Position numbers and translations under genes: made by a program. 64,000 nucleotides of DNA. It comes from Streptomyces thermolilacinus SPC6. Its GTDB lineage: Bacteria; Actinomycetota; Actinomycetes; Streptomycetales; Streptomycetaceae. The DNA lies in contig NZ_ASHX02000001.1 in NCBI RefSeq assembly GCF_000478605.2, forward strand, positions 4,665,001 to 4,729,000, given 5' to 3'. The notes under the pieces were generated by a model, which had not been told where the DNA came from, did not search any database, and was given only the letters and a program-made list of their open reading frames with translations. This document shows, piece by piece, positions 1-8,527 of the stretch (the stretch's first letter is position 1; every line of letters begins with the position of its first letter).

Positions 1-601
1 TGGCGAGGACCCGCCCGATGTGCGTCTTCACCGTCTGCTCCGCGAGGACGAGTTGCGCGGCGATCTCCTGGTTCGACAGGCCGCGGGCAACCAGCTCCAG
101 GACCTCCGTCTCACGCGGAGTCAGACCGTTCAGCCGTACGGAGCGCTCCTTGCGGGGAGAGGGGCCCCGGGCGGCGAAGTCCTCGATCAGCCGCCGCGTC
201 ACCGACGGGGCGAGCAGCGCCTCGCCGCCCGCCACCACCCGCACGGCGGCGATCAGGTCGGCAGGCGGAGCGTCCTTGAGGAGGAAGCCGGACGCCCCGG
301 CGCGCAGCGCCTCGTACACGTAGTCGTCCACGTCGAACGTCGTCAGCATGAGGACCTTCGGCCGGTGCGTCACACCGGGCGGCGGATTCAGCAGCTCACG
401 TGCCGCCGCGAGCCCGTCCATCTCCGGCATGCGCACGTCCATCAGCACCACGTCGGGGTGCGTGGACCGGCCCACCTCGACACCGGCCCGCCCGTCCGGG
501 GCCTCACCCACGACGTCGATGTCGGGCTGCGCCGACAACAGCGCGGCGAATCCGGCCCTCACCATGGCCTGGTCGTCAACGATGATCACGCGGATGGTCA
601 C
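1..601 (-). CDS. LuxR/NarL-type response regulator (partial, C-terminus off window)
   Basis: Response regulator partner of the histidine kinase that ends 19 bases upstream. The GTG start at 601 follows a good ribosome site (GAAGGGGA). About 200 residues are visible. The receiver domain (about 1-120) has the acidic pair DD at 9-10, the phospho-acceptor Asp at about 55 in the VVLMDVRMPE stretch and a Lys in LLKDAP. The LuxR helix-turn-helix begins at LTPRETEVLELV and reads SNQEIAAQLVLAEQTVKTHI up to the window edge, so only the last residues of the DNA-binding domain are missing. NarL-family regulators bind DNA as phosphorylated dimers. The likely target is its own operon, since a palindrome lies upstream of the kinase gene. 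Family call is certain; signal and regulon are unknown. Confidence 0.95.
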   Translation of the reverse strand, partial: MTIRVIIVDDQAMVRAGFAALLSAQPDIDVVGEAPDGRAGVEVGRSTHPDVVLMDVRMPEMDGLAAARELLNPPPGVTHRPKVLMLTTFDVDDYVYEALRAGASGFLLKDAPPADLIAAVRVVAGGEALLAPSVTRRLIEDFAARGPSPRKERSVRLNGLTPRETEVLELVARGLSNQEIAAQLVLAEQTVKTHIGRVLA

Positions 602-620
602 GAGGTCCCCTTCTCAACGG

Positions 621-2024
621 TCAGGGAAGCCGTACGGTCAGCGGCAGCCGTGCCGCCACACAGAAGCCGCCGTCCGGCAGCGGTCCCGTGTCGAGACTCC
701 CGCCGGTCAACCGTACGCGCTCGCGCATCCCGATCAGACCGTGTCCCGTCCCCGACGTCTCCACGGGCGACATCGGCGAAGTGGACTCGGCGGGCGCGCC
801 GTTGACGACGAGGATGATCAGCCACTGCAGGTTGGGCGACCGCGAGAGGGACACCCGTGTCCGGGCGCCCGGCGCGTGCCGTACGACGTTGGCCAGCGCC
901 TCCTGCACGATCCTGTACGCCGACAGGTCCACGGCCTGCGGCACGGGGCCCAGGTCGGCGGCCAGCGACAGCTGCACCGGCAGCCCCGCCCGTATCGTCG
1001 CCTCCACGAGCTGCTGCACCCGGTCGATACCCGGCTGCGGGGCGCGCTCGCCCTCGGTGTTCTCGCTGCGCAGGACCATCAGCAGCCGCCGCATCTCGGT
1101 CAGGGACTCCCGTGCGGACGAGGCTATGGACGAGAACTCCTTCCGTGCCGCTTCGGAGAGCCCCTCGATCCGGTACGGCGCCGAATCCGCCTGCACGGTG
1201 ATCACCGACATGTGGTGGGCGACCACGTCGTGCAACTCGCGGGCGATACGGGTCCGTTCCTCCAGGAGCGTGCGCCTGGCCCGCTCGGCCTCGCTGATGG
1301 TCTCCTGCTCCACGAGCCGCCGCTGGGCGTCGCCGCGCTCCCGGAGCGTGCCGGTTATCAGCAGGACGACCCCGCTCAGCACGAACAGCACCAGGTGGAG
1401 GTTGCCCGGCCCGCGCGATCCGCCGGACAGCTCCAGCGCGAACCCGGCGGCGCCCGTCACCAGCCACACGCTGACCAGCGTCCGGCGCTGCTCGCGCAGC
1501 CCCACCGTGAGCATCAGCCCCAGATACCCGACCACGACCATCGGTGTCCACGGCCACGGCCGCCCCGCGGCGAGGACCGGGTTGATGGTGACCAGGGCGC
1601 CGAGCACATCGGCGGCGAGGACGACCCACCATGCCTGGAGGGGCCGGGAGACGGCCATCAGCAGCGGCGCCGTCTGGGCCGTGGCCAGCAGTCCGGCGAT
1701 GCCGCCGTTCACGCCGTAGTCGTTGATGAGCACCATGACCGTGACCGGCAGCAGCGACGCGACGAGGATCAGCGCCAGCACGTACGGGATGCGCCGCACC
1801 CAGCTGGACTCGGCCTGGCCGAGCAGCGGAGTTCCCGGCTCCGTGGGCGTCGAAAGGGTGGCACCGAACGCGCGCACCCCCTCCCGCGCGAAACGGAGCG
1901 CACGGCGGGCGAGTGTGCGGCGGGAGGGCGGCACCGCGGGCCGGGGCGGAAAGGGAAAGGGCTCCACCCGGGCATGCCCGTGCGGACGCTGCGGCGGGAC
2001 GGGGGGCTGAGGGACGCTGCTCAT
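621..2024 (-). CDS. Sensor histidine kinase, HisKA_3 type
   Basis: Membrane sensor kinase of 467 residues that autophosphorylates on His and passes phosphate to the adjacent response regulator. A basic, Pro-rich cytoplasmic N-terminus (about 1-78) is followed by five or six hydrophobic segments (about 79-225), then a short coiled linker. The HisKA_3 dimerisation box RIARELHDVVAHH places the phospho-acceptor His at about 265. The HATPase region follows, with an N-box in SAYRIVQEALANVVRHA and a G-box in GTGHGLIGMRERV. There is no obvious extracellular sensor domain, so the stimulus may be sensed in the membrane, as in many LiaS/DesK-like kinases. ATG start at 2024. Kinase and regulator form an operon. 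Family call is certain, stimulus unknown. Confidence 0.95.
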   Translation of the reverse strand: MSSVPQPPVPPQRPHGHARVEPFPFPPRPAVPPSRRTLARRALRFAREGVRAFGATLSTPTEPGTPLLGQAESSWVRRIPYVLALILVASLLPVTVMVLINDYGVNGGIAGLLATAQTAPLLMAVSRPLQAWWVVLAADVLGALVTINPVLAAGRPWPWTPMVVVGYLGLMLTVGLREQRRTLVSVWLVTGAAGFALELSGGSRGPGNLHLVLFVLSGVVLLITGTLRERGDAQRRLVEQETISEAERARRTLLEERTRIARELHDVVAHHMSVITVQADSAPYRIEGLSEAARKEFSSIASSARESLTEMRRLLMVLRSENTEGERAPQPGIDRVQQLVEATIRAGLPVQLSLAADLGPVPQAVDLSAYRIVQEALANVVRHAPGARTRVSLSRSPNLQWLIILVVNGAPAESTSPMSPVETSGTGHGLIGMRERVRLTGGSLDTGPLPDGGFCVAARLPLTVRLP

Positions 2025-2061
2025 GGTTCCGCCAGCCTAGGCACGCACCGCTTCCACAGGC

Positions 2062-2105
2062 GTCATACCAGGGAGCCAACTCCCCGCCTCATACCCCGGT
2101 ATGAC
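2062..2105. promoter_or_regulatory. Palindromic operator candidate upstream of the two-component operon
   Basis: The core TCATACC-cc-GGTATGA at 2089-2104 is a perfect 7-bp palindrome with a 2-base spacer. A further half site GTCATACC lies at 2062-2069. The set sits 38-81 bases upstream of the kinase ATG at 2024, where an autoregulatory site for a NarL-type regulator would be expected. Binding by the adjacent regulator is inferred, not shown. Confidence 0.5.
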
Positions 2106-2120
2106 ATCCGGCTGTCCGCG

Positions 2121-2981
2121 CTACAACTCGGCGAGCAGTTCGGCCTTCTTGGCCGTGAACTCCTCGTCCGTCACCAGTCCCGCCTGGTGCAGGTCCCCGA
2201 GGTGTCTGATCCGTTCCGCGATGTCCGCCGGGTCACGTCGGCCGGCACCCACGGGAACCGGGACGGGTACCGCGCGGTCCGCCTCCCGTATGGCCTGGAG
2301 CACGGCGGCGGCGAACGGAAGCGACTCGTGGACCGGGCCGTACCCGAGACCGAACACGACCGCCGCCGGGTCCTGGTCCGGCTGGACCGGGGCCGTGTCG
2401 CCACCGCGTCGCAGCAGCTTCAGATAGCCGTCCAGCACATCGGGCGACCGCCACTCCACCCCGCTGAGGTCGCTCACCGCGAAGGTCTGGTCACCGGCCT
2501 TCCACTTGGCGGACGAGGCGCCCGTCCAGAACCATCGGAAGGAAACGTTCCGGCCATCGAAGGACGCCTTGCCGTCGTACGCCTTGAACTGCACCGGCGG
2601 CTCGGGAACGGTCACCAGGAACCGCTCGGCGGGCTCGCCGCGCTCCGGCCCGAGGCGCGCCCGGAGCTCGTCCGCGTAGTACTCGGCGAGGGTCTCCCGG
2701 TCGGCGGGCAGCACAAGCCGGTACGGGTCGCAGCTCTCCTTCAACTGGCCGTCCGCCGCTGCCATCAGCGGGTCGGCGCCCGTACGCGGCACGGCATGCA
2801 GAACCACCGTGCCCCGCTTGCCCGGGGAGAGCGTCACCGACGCCAGCGCCGCGTGCGGGACGCGTCTTTCGCGCAGCGTCTGGAACAGCTTCGGCGCGCG
2901 GATTCCCCGTTCGAAGCGGATGAGCACGGCGTCGGTTTCGAACTCCCAGGTGGCATGAATTCCGGCCAGCACATCACCCAT
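2121..2981 (-). CDS. DUF4429 domain protein with C-terminal SHOCT domain
   Basis: Protein of 286 residues. The body carries two DUF4429-like beta-rich repeats of PH-like fold: the first opens with GDVLAGIHATWEFE, the second contains FKAYDGKASFDGRNVSFRWFW. The C-terminal 35 residues are a SHOCT motif (IRHLGDLHQAGLVTDEEFTAKK), a short helical hairpin often found at protein ends and thought to mediate oligomer or membrane contacts. No signal peptide, membrane segment or catalytic motif is visible, so it is probably a cytoplasmic adaptor. The start is taken at the second Met (2981) because homologues begin MGDVLAG; an upstream in-frame ATG at 2990 adds three residues. Molecular function is unknown. 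Confidence 0.85.
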   Translation of the reverse strand: MGDVLAGIHATWEFETDAVLIRFERGIRAPKLFQTLRERRVPHAALASVTLSPGKRGTVVLHAVPRTGADPLMAAADGQLKESCDPYRLVLPADRETLAEYYADELRARLGPERGEPAERFLVTVPEPPVQFKAYDGKASFDGRNVSFRWFWTGASSAKWKAGDQTFAVSDLSGVEWRSPDVLDGYLKLLRRGGDTAPVQPDQDPAAVVFGLGYGPVHESLPFAAAVLQAIREADRAVPVPVPVGAGRRDPADIAERIRHLGDLHQAGLVTDEEFTAKKAELLAEL

Positions 2982-3067
2982 GTGCCTCATCGTATGCGGC
3001 GGGCGCCCGCGCGTCGCCCCCCGGAAGACGGGTGGAAATGGACTCCGCTGCCCGACTTCTACGCGGG

Positions 3068-4282
3068 TCAGACCGACGCGTCACCGTAGATTCCGCTGCG
3101 GCACGTGTCCGTGGCGTCGGCGCAGCGCACATCGTCGTACGCCCCGACCCCTATCTCGGCGAAGTTCCGCAGGCTGCCCGTGCCGGGCACGAAGTACCCG
3201 CCGTGGCCCGCCGCGCCGTCCGCCGACAGCAGCCGCGCGCCGAACTCGGGCGCCACCGGGTCGGCGCCGTGCCCGAGGCCGCCGACATCGAGGTGCGGCA
3301 CGTCGGCGATCCAGTCGTCGGCGTCCCGCATCGCCCACACCCGCGCCCGCGTGCCGAGCGCGGTCGCCGTCTGCGCCCGCATGCCGGGGCTGCCGGCCAC
3401 GGCGATGTCGGTGACCCGCTCCGGCAGCCGGCGCGCGGCGAGCCCGCACACCACGGAGCCGTAGCTGTGGCAGAACAGCGAGACTCGCGACGAACCGGGC
3501 AGAGCCCACGCCAGCGAGGCGAGGCGCAGGGAACCCTCGGCGGCGCGCCGCCCGGTCATCGCGTCGATGCCGACCCCGGTGGGCGCCGTGTAGTCGGCCC
3601 AGGCGATGACCGCGGTCCGCACATCGGGCTCCGCCTGCCGCTCCGCGGCGTAGAGGGACTCCGCCATCCCGGACGGTGCCGTGTAGCGGTGGGCCGTCTT
3701 CTCGAAGGTGAGCAGATGCGTGTCCACGCCGGGGACGACGACCGAGACCCGCTCGGCGCGGTTCAGGTCGCCGAACACCTCCGCGACCCGGCCCTGCCCC
3801 GCCGGGTCGAAGGCCAGGATCTGCCGCTTGCCGGACATGAGCGAGGAGAAGCGGTGCACCCGCCGTGCGGCTTCCTGACGTCCCTCCGCGGAGAGCCGCC
3901 GGTCGGCGACCCGGACGCGCTCGGCGAGCAGTGCCCGGCGCAGCGTGTGCCGGTTCGCGTGGTACCGCAGACCCACCGGAACGCCGTCGAGGTTGCCGAC
4001 CACCAGCGGATGCCTGTCGGCGAGCCGTGCCCGCTGCGCCGGGCGGAGGGAGGCGAAGAACGCGGCCACGCCCGCCGACGGTGACGTGAGGCCGGGAAGC
4101 GCACGGCCGCCGATCCGCTCGGCGCGCCATGCCGCGGCCGCCGCGCCCCACGCGTCCAGCGGCACGGCACGCGTGCGGGGCGGCCCGGTCCATCCGGACG
4201 TGGCGAGGAGAACGAAGATCACCGCGAGGGCGAGCAGGGTCCGCCAGACGGTGGGCGAGGTGGAGGCGATGGTGGGAGTCAC
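3068..4282 (-). CDS. Membrane-anchored alpha/beta hydrolase, DUF1023 family
   Basis: Predicted esterase or hydrolase of 404 residues if translated from GTG 4282; an ATG at 4339 would add 19 residues that look unlike a leader. An N-terminal hydrophobic helix (VWRTLLALAVIFVLLAT) would anchor it, with the catalytic domain outside. The second half contains the alpha/beta hydrolase core: a strand (VSVVVPGVDT), the nucleophile elbow FCHSYGSVVCG with Ser in an H-S-Y-G context, a later Asp region (ADDWIADVPH) and a C-terminal His in GAAGHGGYF. This matches the Abhydrolase_8 (DUF1023) family common in Streptomyces. The substrate is unknown. It is monocistronic, between the DUF4429 gene and a TetR gene on the same strand. 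Confidence 0.85.
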   Translation of the reverse strand: MTPTIASTSPTVWRTLLALAVIFVLLATSGWTGPPRTRAVPLDAWGAAAAAWRAERIGGRALPGLTSPSAGVAAFFASLRPAQRARLADRHPLVVGNLDGVPVGLRYHANRHTLRRALLAERVRVADRRLSAEGRQEAARRVHRFSSLMSGKRQILAFDPAGQGRVAEVFGDLNRAERVSVVVPGVDTHLLTFEKTAHRYTAPSGMAESLYAAERQAEPDVRTAVIAWADYTAPTGVGIDAMTGRRAAEGSLRLASLAWALPGSSRVSLFCHSYGSVVCGLAARRLPERVTDIAVAGSPGMRAQTATALGTRARVWAMRDADDWIADVPHLDVGGLGHGADPVAPEFGARLLSADGAAGHGGYFVPGTGSLRNFAEIGVGAYDDVRCADATDTCRSGIYGDASV

Positions 4283-4420
4283 TACGAGACACCCTAGGAG
4301 AGTCCGCGCGGCCCCCGTGGCAGGCGTGACGGAGATCACGGTTGGTGGTGGCGATTCGGGGCAGTGGCCGTTCCCCCGGCACGCCGGGTCACCCGGCGGG
4401 TGCCGCCGTGGGGCCGGTCG

Positions 4421-5125
4421 TCACGCGCTGTCCGTACCAGCGGCGTGGGGGCCGGCCGGGGCCGCGGCTGTTTCGCGCCAGTTGGTGGCGAGCGTCGGGG
4501 CGAGGTGGTCCAGGTAGGCGACGGTGAGGGCGCGCAGGCCGTCCAGGCTGGGGTCGTCGCCCCGTACCCACAGCTGGCCGGTGACCCGCATGACGCTGCC
4601 GAAGCAGGCGACGGCGACACGTGGTCGCGGGTCGGCGTCCACGTCGAGGCCCTCGCGGTCGGCGATGAGCCGGGCGACGTACTCCTCCATGTCGAGGGAG
4701 CGCCGCAGATGGGCGGCGAGCAGCGTCGGTGTCGACTCGATGACCTGGAGCATCCGCAGGTGGACGTCGACGGGGACGATCTCCGTGATGGCCTCGCCGA
4801 TCGTGTCCCAGGTGCCGAGAACGGAGTTGCGCAGGGCGTCGAAGGGGCCCTCCTCGGCGGGGCGGGTCCGCAGGGCCTCCACGAAGTGCTGCTCCGTCAT
4901 CTGCTGCAAGGCGAAGGCGGCGGCCTCCTTGCTCGGGAAGTACCGGAAGAAGGTGCGCTGCGACACCTCGACTGCGTCGGCGATCTCGTCGACCGTCGTC
5001 TCCTCGTACCCCTTCGTCGTGAACAGCTCCAGTGCGGTGCGCAGCAGGGCGGTCCGGGTGCGTTGCTTCTTCCGCTCCCGCAGTCCTGGGGCGGAGCCCG
5101 TCGCGGCCGACTGCCCAACCGTCAC
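4421..5125 (-). CDS. TetR-family repressor, divergent from an efflux pump
   Basis: TetR-type regulator of 234 residues. The helix-turn-helix is clear near the N-terminus: TRTALLRTALELFTTKGYEETTVDEIADAVEVSQRTFFRYFPSKEA. The rest is a helical ligand-binding domain with no recognisable ligand signature. The GTG start at 5125 is chosen because GAGGAC lies at ideal spacing upstream; a GTG at 5176 is in frame but lacks a ribosome site. The gene is transcribed away from a DHA2 efflux pump, and a perfect 6-3-6 palindrome plus a TTGACA hexamer lie between them. The standard reading is a drug-sensing repressor of the pump and of itself. Confidence 0.93.
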   Translation of the reverse strand: MTVGQSAATGSAPGLRERKKQRTRTALLRTALELFTTKGYEETTVDEIADAVEVSQRTFFRYFPSKEAAAFALQQMTEQHFVEALRTRPAEEGPFDALRNSVLGTWDTIGEAITEIVPVDVHLRMLQVIESTPTLLAAHLRRSLDMEEYVARLIADREGLDVDADPRPRVAVACFGSVMRVTGQLWVRGDDPSLDGLRALTVAYLDHLAPTLATNWRETAAAPAGPHAAGTDSA

Positions 5126-5204
5126 GTCATGTCCTCGTTTCCCGTTCTTCACCGGCTCCGCCGTAATGTGAGCCACGTGACAGTTACCGGCGTATGAATT
5201 GCTT

Positions 5205-5226
5205 TGTCAATTGTCAGTGGCTGACA
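5205..5226. promoter_or_regulatory. TetR operator and divergent promoter region
   Basis: TGTCAG-tgg-CTGACA at 5212-5226 is a perfect palindrome 14 bases upstream of the pump ATG. Immediately beside it, the minus strand reads a perfect -35 hexamer TTGACA (5210-5205) pointing toward the tetR gene. A dimer bound here could block both promoters. Assignment to the adjacent TetR protein rests on position only. Confidence 0.6.
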
Positions 5227-5240
5227 CTAGCCTCGCCGGT

Positions 5241-6851
5241 ATGACTGGTCAGACCACCATCCATAAGGCACCACAGACCCCGGAACCCGTGCCCGCACCG
5301 GCCAAGGGGCTGCGGGGCCACCCGTGGCTCACGCTGTTCAGTGTCGCCGTCGGTGTGATGATGGTCGCGCTTGACGGCACGATCGTCGCCATCGCCAATC
5401 CGGCGATCCAGCGGGATCTGGGCGCGTCCCTCTCCGATGTCCAGTGGATCACGAACGGCTATCTGCTCGCCCTGGCTGTCGCGCTCATCACGGCGGGCAA
5501 ACTCGGTGACCGGTTCGGCCACCGTCAGACGTTCCTCATAGGAATCGCGGGATTCGCCGCCTCCTCCGCCGCGATCGGCCTCTCCGACTCCATCGCCCTG
5601 GTCATCGGCTTCCGCGTGCTCCAGGGCCTCTTCGGCGCGCTGCTGATGCCGGCGGCGCTCGGCCTGCTCCGCGCCACCTTCCCCGCCGAGAAGCTGAACA
5701 TGGCCATCGGTATCTGGGGCATGGTCATCGGCGCCTCGACCGCGGGCGGCCCGATCGTCGGCGGTCTGCTCGTCGAGCACGTCAGCTGGCAGTCGGTGTT
5801 CTTCATCAACGTGCCGGTCGGCGTCCTGGCGCTGGTCCTGGGCTTCGTGATCCTCAAGGACCACCGGGCGGAGAACGCGCCGCGCTCCTTCGACGTCCTG
5901 GGCATCGTGCTCCTCTCCGCCGCCATGGCGTCCCTGATCTGGGGCATCATCAAGGCCGGTGAGAGCTGGGGCTGGGGCGACGGCAAGACGTGGGCGTTCC
6001 TGCTCGGGGCCGTCGTCCTCTTCGTCCTCTTCGGGCTTTGGCAGACGAAGGTCCGCGAGCCGCTCGTCCCGCTCGGGCTGTTCCGCTCCGTCCCGCTCTC
6101 CGCCGGCGTCGTCCTCATGGTCCTCATGGCCTTCGCCTTCATGGGCGGCCTGTTCTTCGTGACGTTCTACCTCCAGGGCGTCAAGGGCCTCAGCCCCGTG
6201 GACAGCGGACTGCGCCTGCTGCCGCTCACGGCCATGATGATCGTCTCCTCGCCGCTCGCCGGAGCGCTGATCACCAAGTTCGGCCCGCGCATCCCGCTCG
6301 TCGGCGGCATGCTCTGCACGGCCGGCGCGATGTTCGGCATGCTCTCCCTCACGCCGGAGACCGGCACGCTCGCCACGTCGCTCTGGTTCGGTCTCCTCGG
6401 CCTGGGCCTCGCGCCCGTCATGGTGGGCGCCACCGAGGTCATCGTCGGCAACGCCCCGCTGGAGCTCTCCGGTGTGGCCGGCGGCCTCCAGCAGTCCGCC
6501 ATGCAGGTCGGCGGCGCCCTGGGCACGGCCGTGCTCGGCGCGGTGATGTCCTCCAAGGTGAACGCCGACTTCGGGGACAACTGGAAGGACGCGGGCATCC
6601 CGGTTGCGCCCGCGCCGGAACTGGAGCAGGCGGCCGAGTTCGGCATGGTCCCGCAGGAACTCGCCAAGGCCCCGGGGATGACGCCGGACATGCTCGGCAC
6701 GATCAGCAAGGTCATCCACGACACGTTCATGTCGGGCATGGGGCTCGCGTTCACCGTCGCGGGTGCCGTGGCGGTTGCCGCGGCCCTCGTCGCGACGCTG
6801 ACCAAGCGCGGTGCCAACGCGGAGGCCGGCGGGGGCGGCGTCCACATCTGA
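5241..6851 (+). CDS. DHA2-family MFS multidrug efflux transporter (14 TM)
   Basis: Integral membrane antiporter of 536 residues that would export drugs or toxic metabolites using the proton gradient. DHA2 marks: motif D1 near helix 1 (MMVALDGTIVAIANPAI), motif A (GKLGDRFGHRQ), motif C in helix 5 (GASTAGGPIVGGLL), and enough hydrophobic segments for 14 helices. The ATG at 5241 is used; upstream in-frame codons to 5199 run through the operator and are not credible as protein. Transcribed divergently from the TetR gene. A 16-bp terminator hairpin follows the stop codon. The substrate cannot be read from sequence. Confidence 0.93.
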   Translation: MTGQTTIHKAPQTPEPVPAPAKGLRGHPWLTLFSVAVGVMMVALDGTIVAIANPAIQRDLGASLSDVQWITNGYLLALAVALITAGKLGDRFGHRQTFLIGIAGFAASSAAIGLSDSIALVIGFRVLQGLFGALLMPAALGLLRATFPAEKLNMAIGIWGMVIGASTAGGPIVGGLLVEHVSWQSVFFINVPVGVLALVLGFVILKDHRAENAPRSFDVLGIVLLSAAMASLIWGIIKAGESWGWGDGKTWAFLLGAVVLFVLFGLWQTKVREPLVPLGLFRSVPLSAGVVLMVLMAFAFMGGLFFVTFYLQGVKGLSPVDSGLRLLPLTAMMIVSSPLAGALITKFGPRIPLVGGMLCTAGAMFGMLSLTPETGTLATSLWFGLLGLGLAPVMVGATEVIVGNAPLELSGVAGGLQQSAMQVGGALGTAVLGAVMSSKVNADFGDNWKDAGIPVAPAPELEQAAEFGMVPQELAKAPGMTPDMLGTISKVIHDTFMSGMGLAFTVAGAVAVAAALVATLTKRGANAEAGGGGVHI

Positions 6852-6877
6852 CCGGCGGCATCGCCACGAAACACCGG

Positions 6878-6917
6878 GCCGAAGGCCCCGGCATCCAACT
6901 GTGCCGGGGCCTTCGGC
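6878..6917 (+). terminator. Strong intrinsic terminator after the efflux gene
   Basis: A perfect 16-bp stem (6878-6893 with 6902-6917) closes an 8-base loop, 26 bases after the MFS stop codon. There is no T-run, as is usual in Streptomyces. Confidence 0.85.
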
Positions 6918-7062
6918 GTGCCCGCGCCCGCCCCGGCGCCAGGGGGCCCACTGTCACTCTTCCGGGTGGATCAGGCCGGGGGCCCTTCCCCTCGACAGTC
7001 ACTCTGCGTCAGGCTCAGGTCAGACATCGATACGGAGTGTCACGATTCGGGGGTTGATTCCC

Positions 7063-7455
7063 ATGCGCACGTCCTCACGTTCCCTCTTCACCGCCGCCGC
7101 TCTCGGGATGAGCGTGGTCGCCATCGCCACGCTGTCCACCTGCGCCGCGCCCGCCGACGCCGCGCCGCCCACGCTCGGCCCGTGCGACAGCGGGCAGCTG
7201 TGCCTGTGGGGGAAGGAGACATTCAAGGGAAAGCGGCAGACACACGAGCTGGCCACCACGGACGTCGACAGCTGCGTCGCGCTGCCCGCCGGCACCACGG
7301 CGGCCGGGCTCGCCAACCGCACCGGCCGCCCCGTCACCACCTATCAGTCCGCCACCTGCGGGGAGACCGGCGAGTTCGAGACGTACCCCGGCAGCGGCAC
7401 CTGGGTGCCACGCTCGCCGTACCAGGTCCGGGCGATCAAGATCTGGGAGAACTGA
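7063..7455 (+). CDS. Secreted peptidase inhibitor I36 (SMPI-like)
   Basis: Small secreted protein of 130 residues. The first 35 or so residues are a Sec signal peptide (basic start, hydrophobic LFTAAALGMSVVAIATL, Ala-rich cleavage region around PADAAPP). The mature part is Cys-rich (pairs in GPCDSGQLCLW, DSCVAL, SATCGE) and Gly/Trp-rich, matching the Streptomyces metalloproteinase inhibitor fold of family I36, a small crystallin-like beta protein. It probably inhibits a secreted protease or acts as a stable extracellular protein. Its 3' end overlaps the potassium channel gene on the other strand by 20 bases. Confidence 0.85.
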   Translation: MRTSSRSLFTAAALGMSVVAIATLSTCAAPADAAPPTLGPCDSGQLCLWGKETFKGKRQTHELATTDVDSCVALPAGTTAAGLANRTGRPVTTYQSATCGETGEFETYPGSGTWVPRSPYQVRAIKIWEN

Positions 7456-8470
7456 CGTCGGGCCTCGTGTCCCGACCGGGCAGGGCTCCCCGCCGGGCGC
7501 CGCCCGCAGCGACGGGCGCCCCTGCCTGGCCCACGGTCCCGGGTGACCCCGCCGGACCGGCCGGGTCCACCACCCCCGGTGCCTCGGGTGACCCCGCCCG
7601 GCCCACGAACCCCGCCCGGTCCGCCGCCCGGGGCACCCTGGTCGGCTCGGGTCCCTCTGCCCGGCCGACGCCATCCGGCGGCTCCGGTGGTCTCGGCCGG
7701 GCACCTGGCGGGTCGTCGTCCCTCGTGAGCGCCGAGGGGGCGGCGGAGAGCCGGGCGACCTCCGCCCGCAGCTCTCGCACCTCGTGCGTCAGTGCCTCCA
7801 GCAGGGCCGTCCGGTGCCGCTCATCGGCGTCCTCCCGCTCGAAGCGGGCGATGAACCACGCGGCGATGTTCGCCGTCACCACACCCAGCAGCGCGATACC
7901 CGACAGCATCAGTCCCACCGCCAGCAGCCTGCCGAGCCCGGTCTTCGGCGCGTGGTCCCCGTAGCCCACGGTCGTCATCGTCGTGAACGACCACCACACC
8001 GCGTCGCCCAGCGTCTTGATGTTCCCGTCCGGCGCGTTCCGCTCCACCTGGAGCACCGCGAGCGAGCCGAACATCAGCAGGCCCGCCACGGAGCCCGCCA
8101 CATACGTCGTCAGACGCACCTGTGACGCCATCCGGGCCCGCTTGCCCACCAGCAGCAGCGTCGAGACCAGCCGCAGCAGCCGCAGCGGCTGGATCAGCGG
8201 AAGCAGCACCGCAAGGAGGTCCAGCCAGTGAGTGCGTACGAACACCCGGCGCGACGGCGCCAGGTAGAGCCGCATGCAGTAGTCCACCGCGAAAGCCGCC
8301 CACACCAGCCACTCCACGCCCTGGCACAGCCGGTGCACCCACGGGTCCGCCCCGGGGGCCACGATCGGCACCGCGTACGCGACACCGAACGCCACCGCCA
8401 GGACCAGCAATGGCCGCTGCGTGTGCCCCTCCCACCTGACCTGCGCCGTCGCCTCTTTCATGCCGGGCAT
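7436..8470 (-). CDS. Voltage-gated potassium channel family protein
   Basis: Six-helix K+ channel subunit of 344 residues. Hydrophobic segments S1 to S4 run from about residue 15 to 115; the S4-like stretch RLLRLVSTLLLVGKRAR carries spaced Arg residues. The pore loop has the canonical filter TTVGYGD, followed by S6 (LLAVGLMLSGIALLGVVTANIAA). A short predicted coiled coil (HRTALLEALTHEVRELRAEVARL) follows and could drive tetramer assembly. The last 90 residues are a low-complexity Gly/Pro/Ala tail. Start at ATG 8470; an ATG at 8461 is also possible. Regulation by voltage is inferred from S4. Convergent and slightly overlapping with the protease inhibitor gene. Confidence 0.93.
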   Translation of the reverse strand: MPGMKEATAQVRWEGHTQRPLLVLAVAFGVAYAVPIVAPGADPWVHRLCQGVEWLVWAAFAVDYCMRLYLAPSRRVFVRTHWLDLLAVLLPLIQPLRLLRLVSTLLLVGKRARMASQVRLTTYVAGSVAGLLMFGSLAVLQVERNAPDGNIKTLGDAVWWSFTTMTTVGYGDHAPKTGLGRLLAVGLMLSGIALLGVVTANIAAWFIARFEREDADERHRTALLEALTHEVRELRAEVARLSAAPSALTRDDDPPGARPRPPEPPDGVGRAEGPEPTRVPRAADRAGFVGRAGSPEAPGVVDPAGPAGSPGTVGQAGAPVAAGGARRGALPGRDTRPDVSSPRS

Positions 8471-8527
8471 CGTAAAGGGCGGGCCGAGGCCCGGGCGCCG
8501 GCGCACCCGGACCCACCGCGCCACGGA

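Noticed and set aside
348..3089. A 913-codon plus-strand open frame
   Set aside because: It is the complement of the kinase, DUF4429 and hydrolase genes; the text is Arg/Pro/His-rich without any domain, as expected for antisense frames at this G+C.
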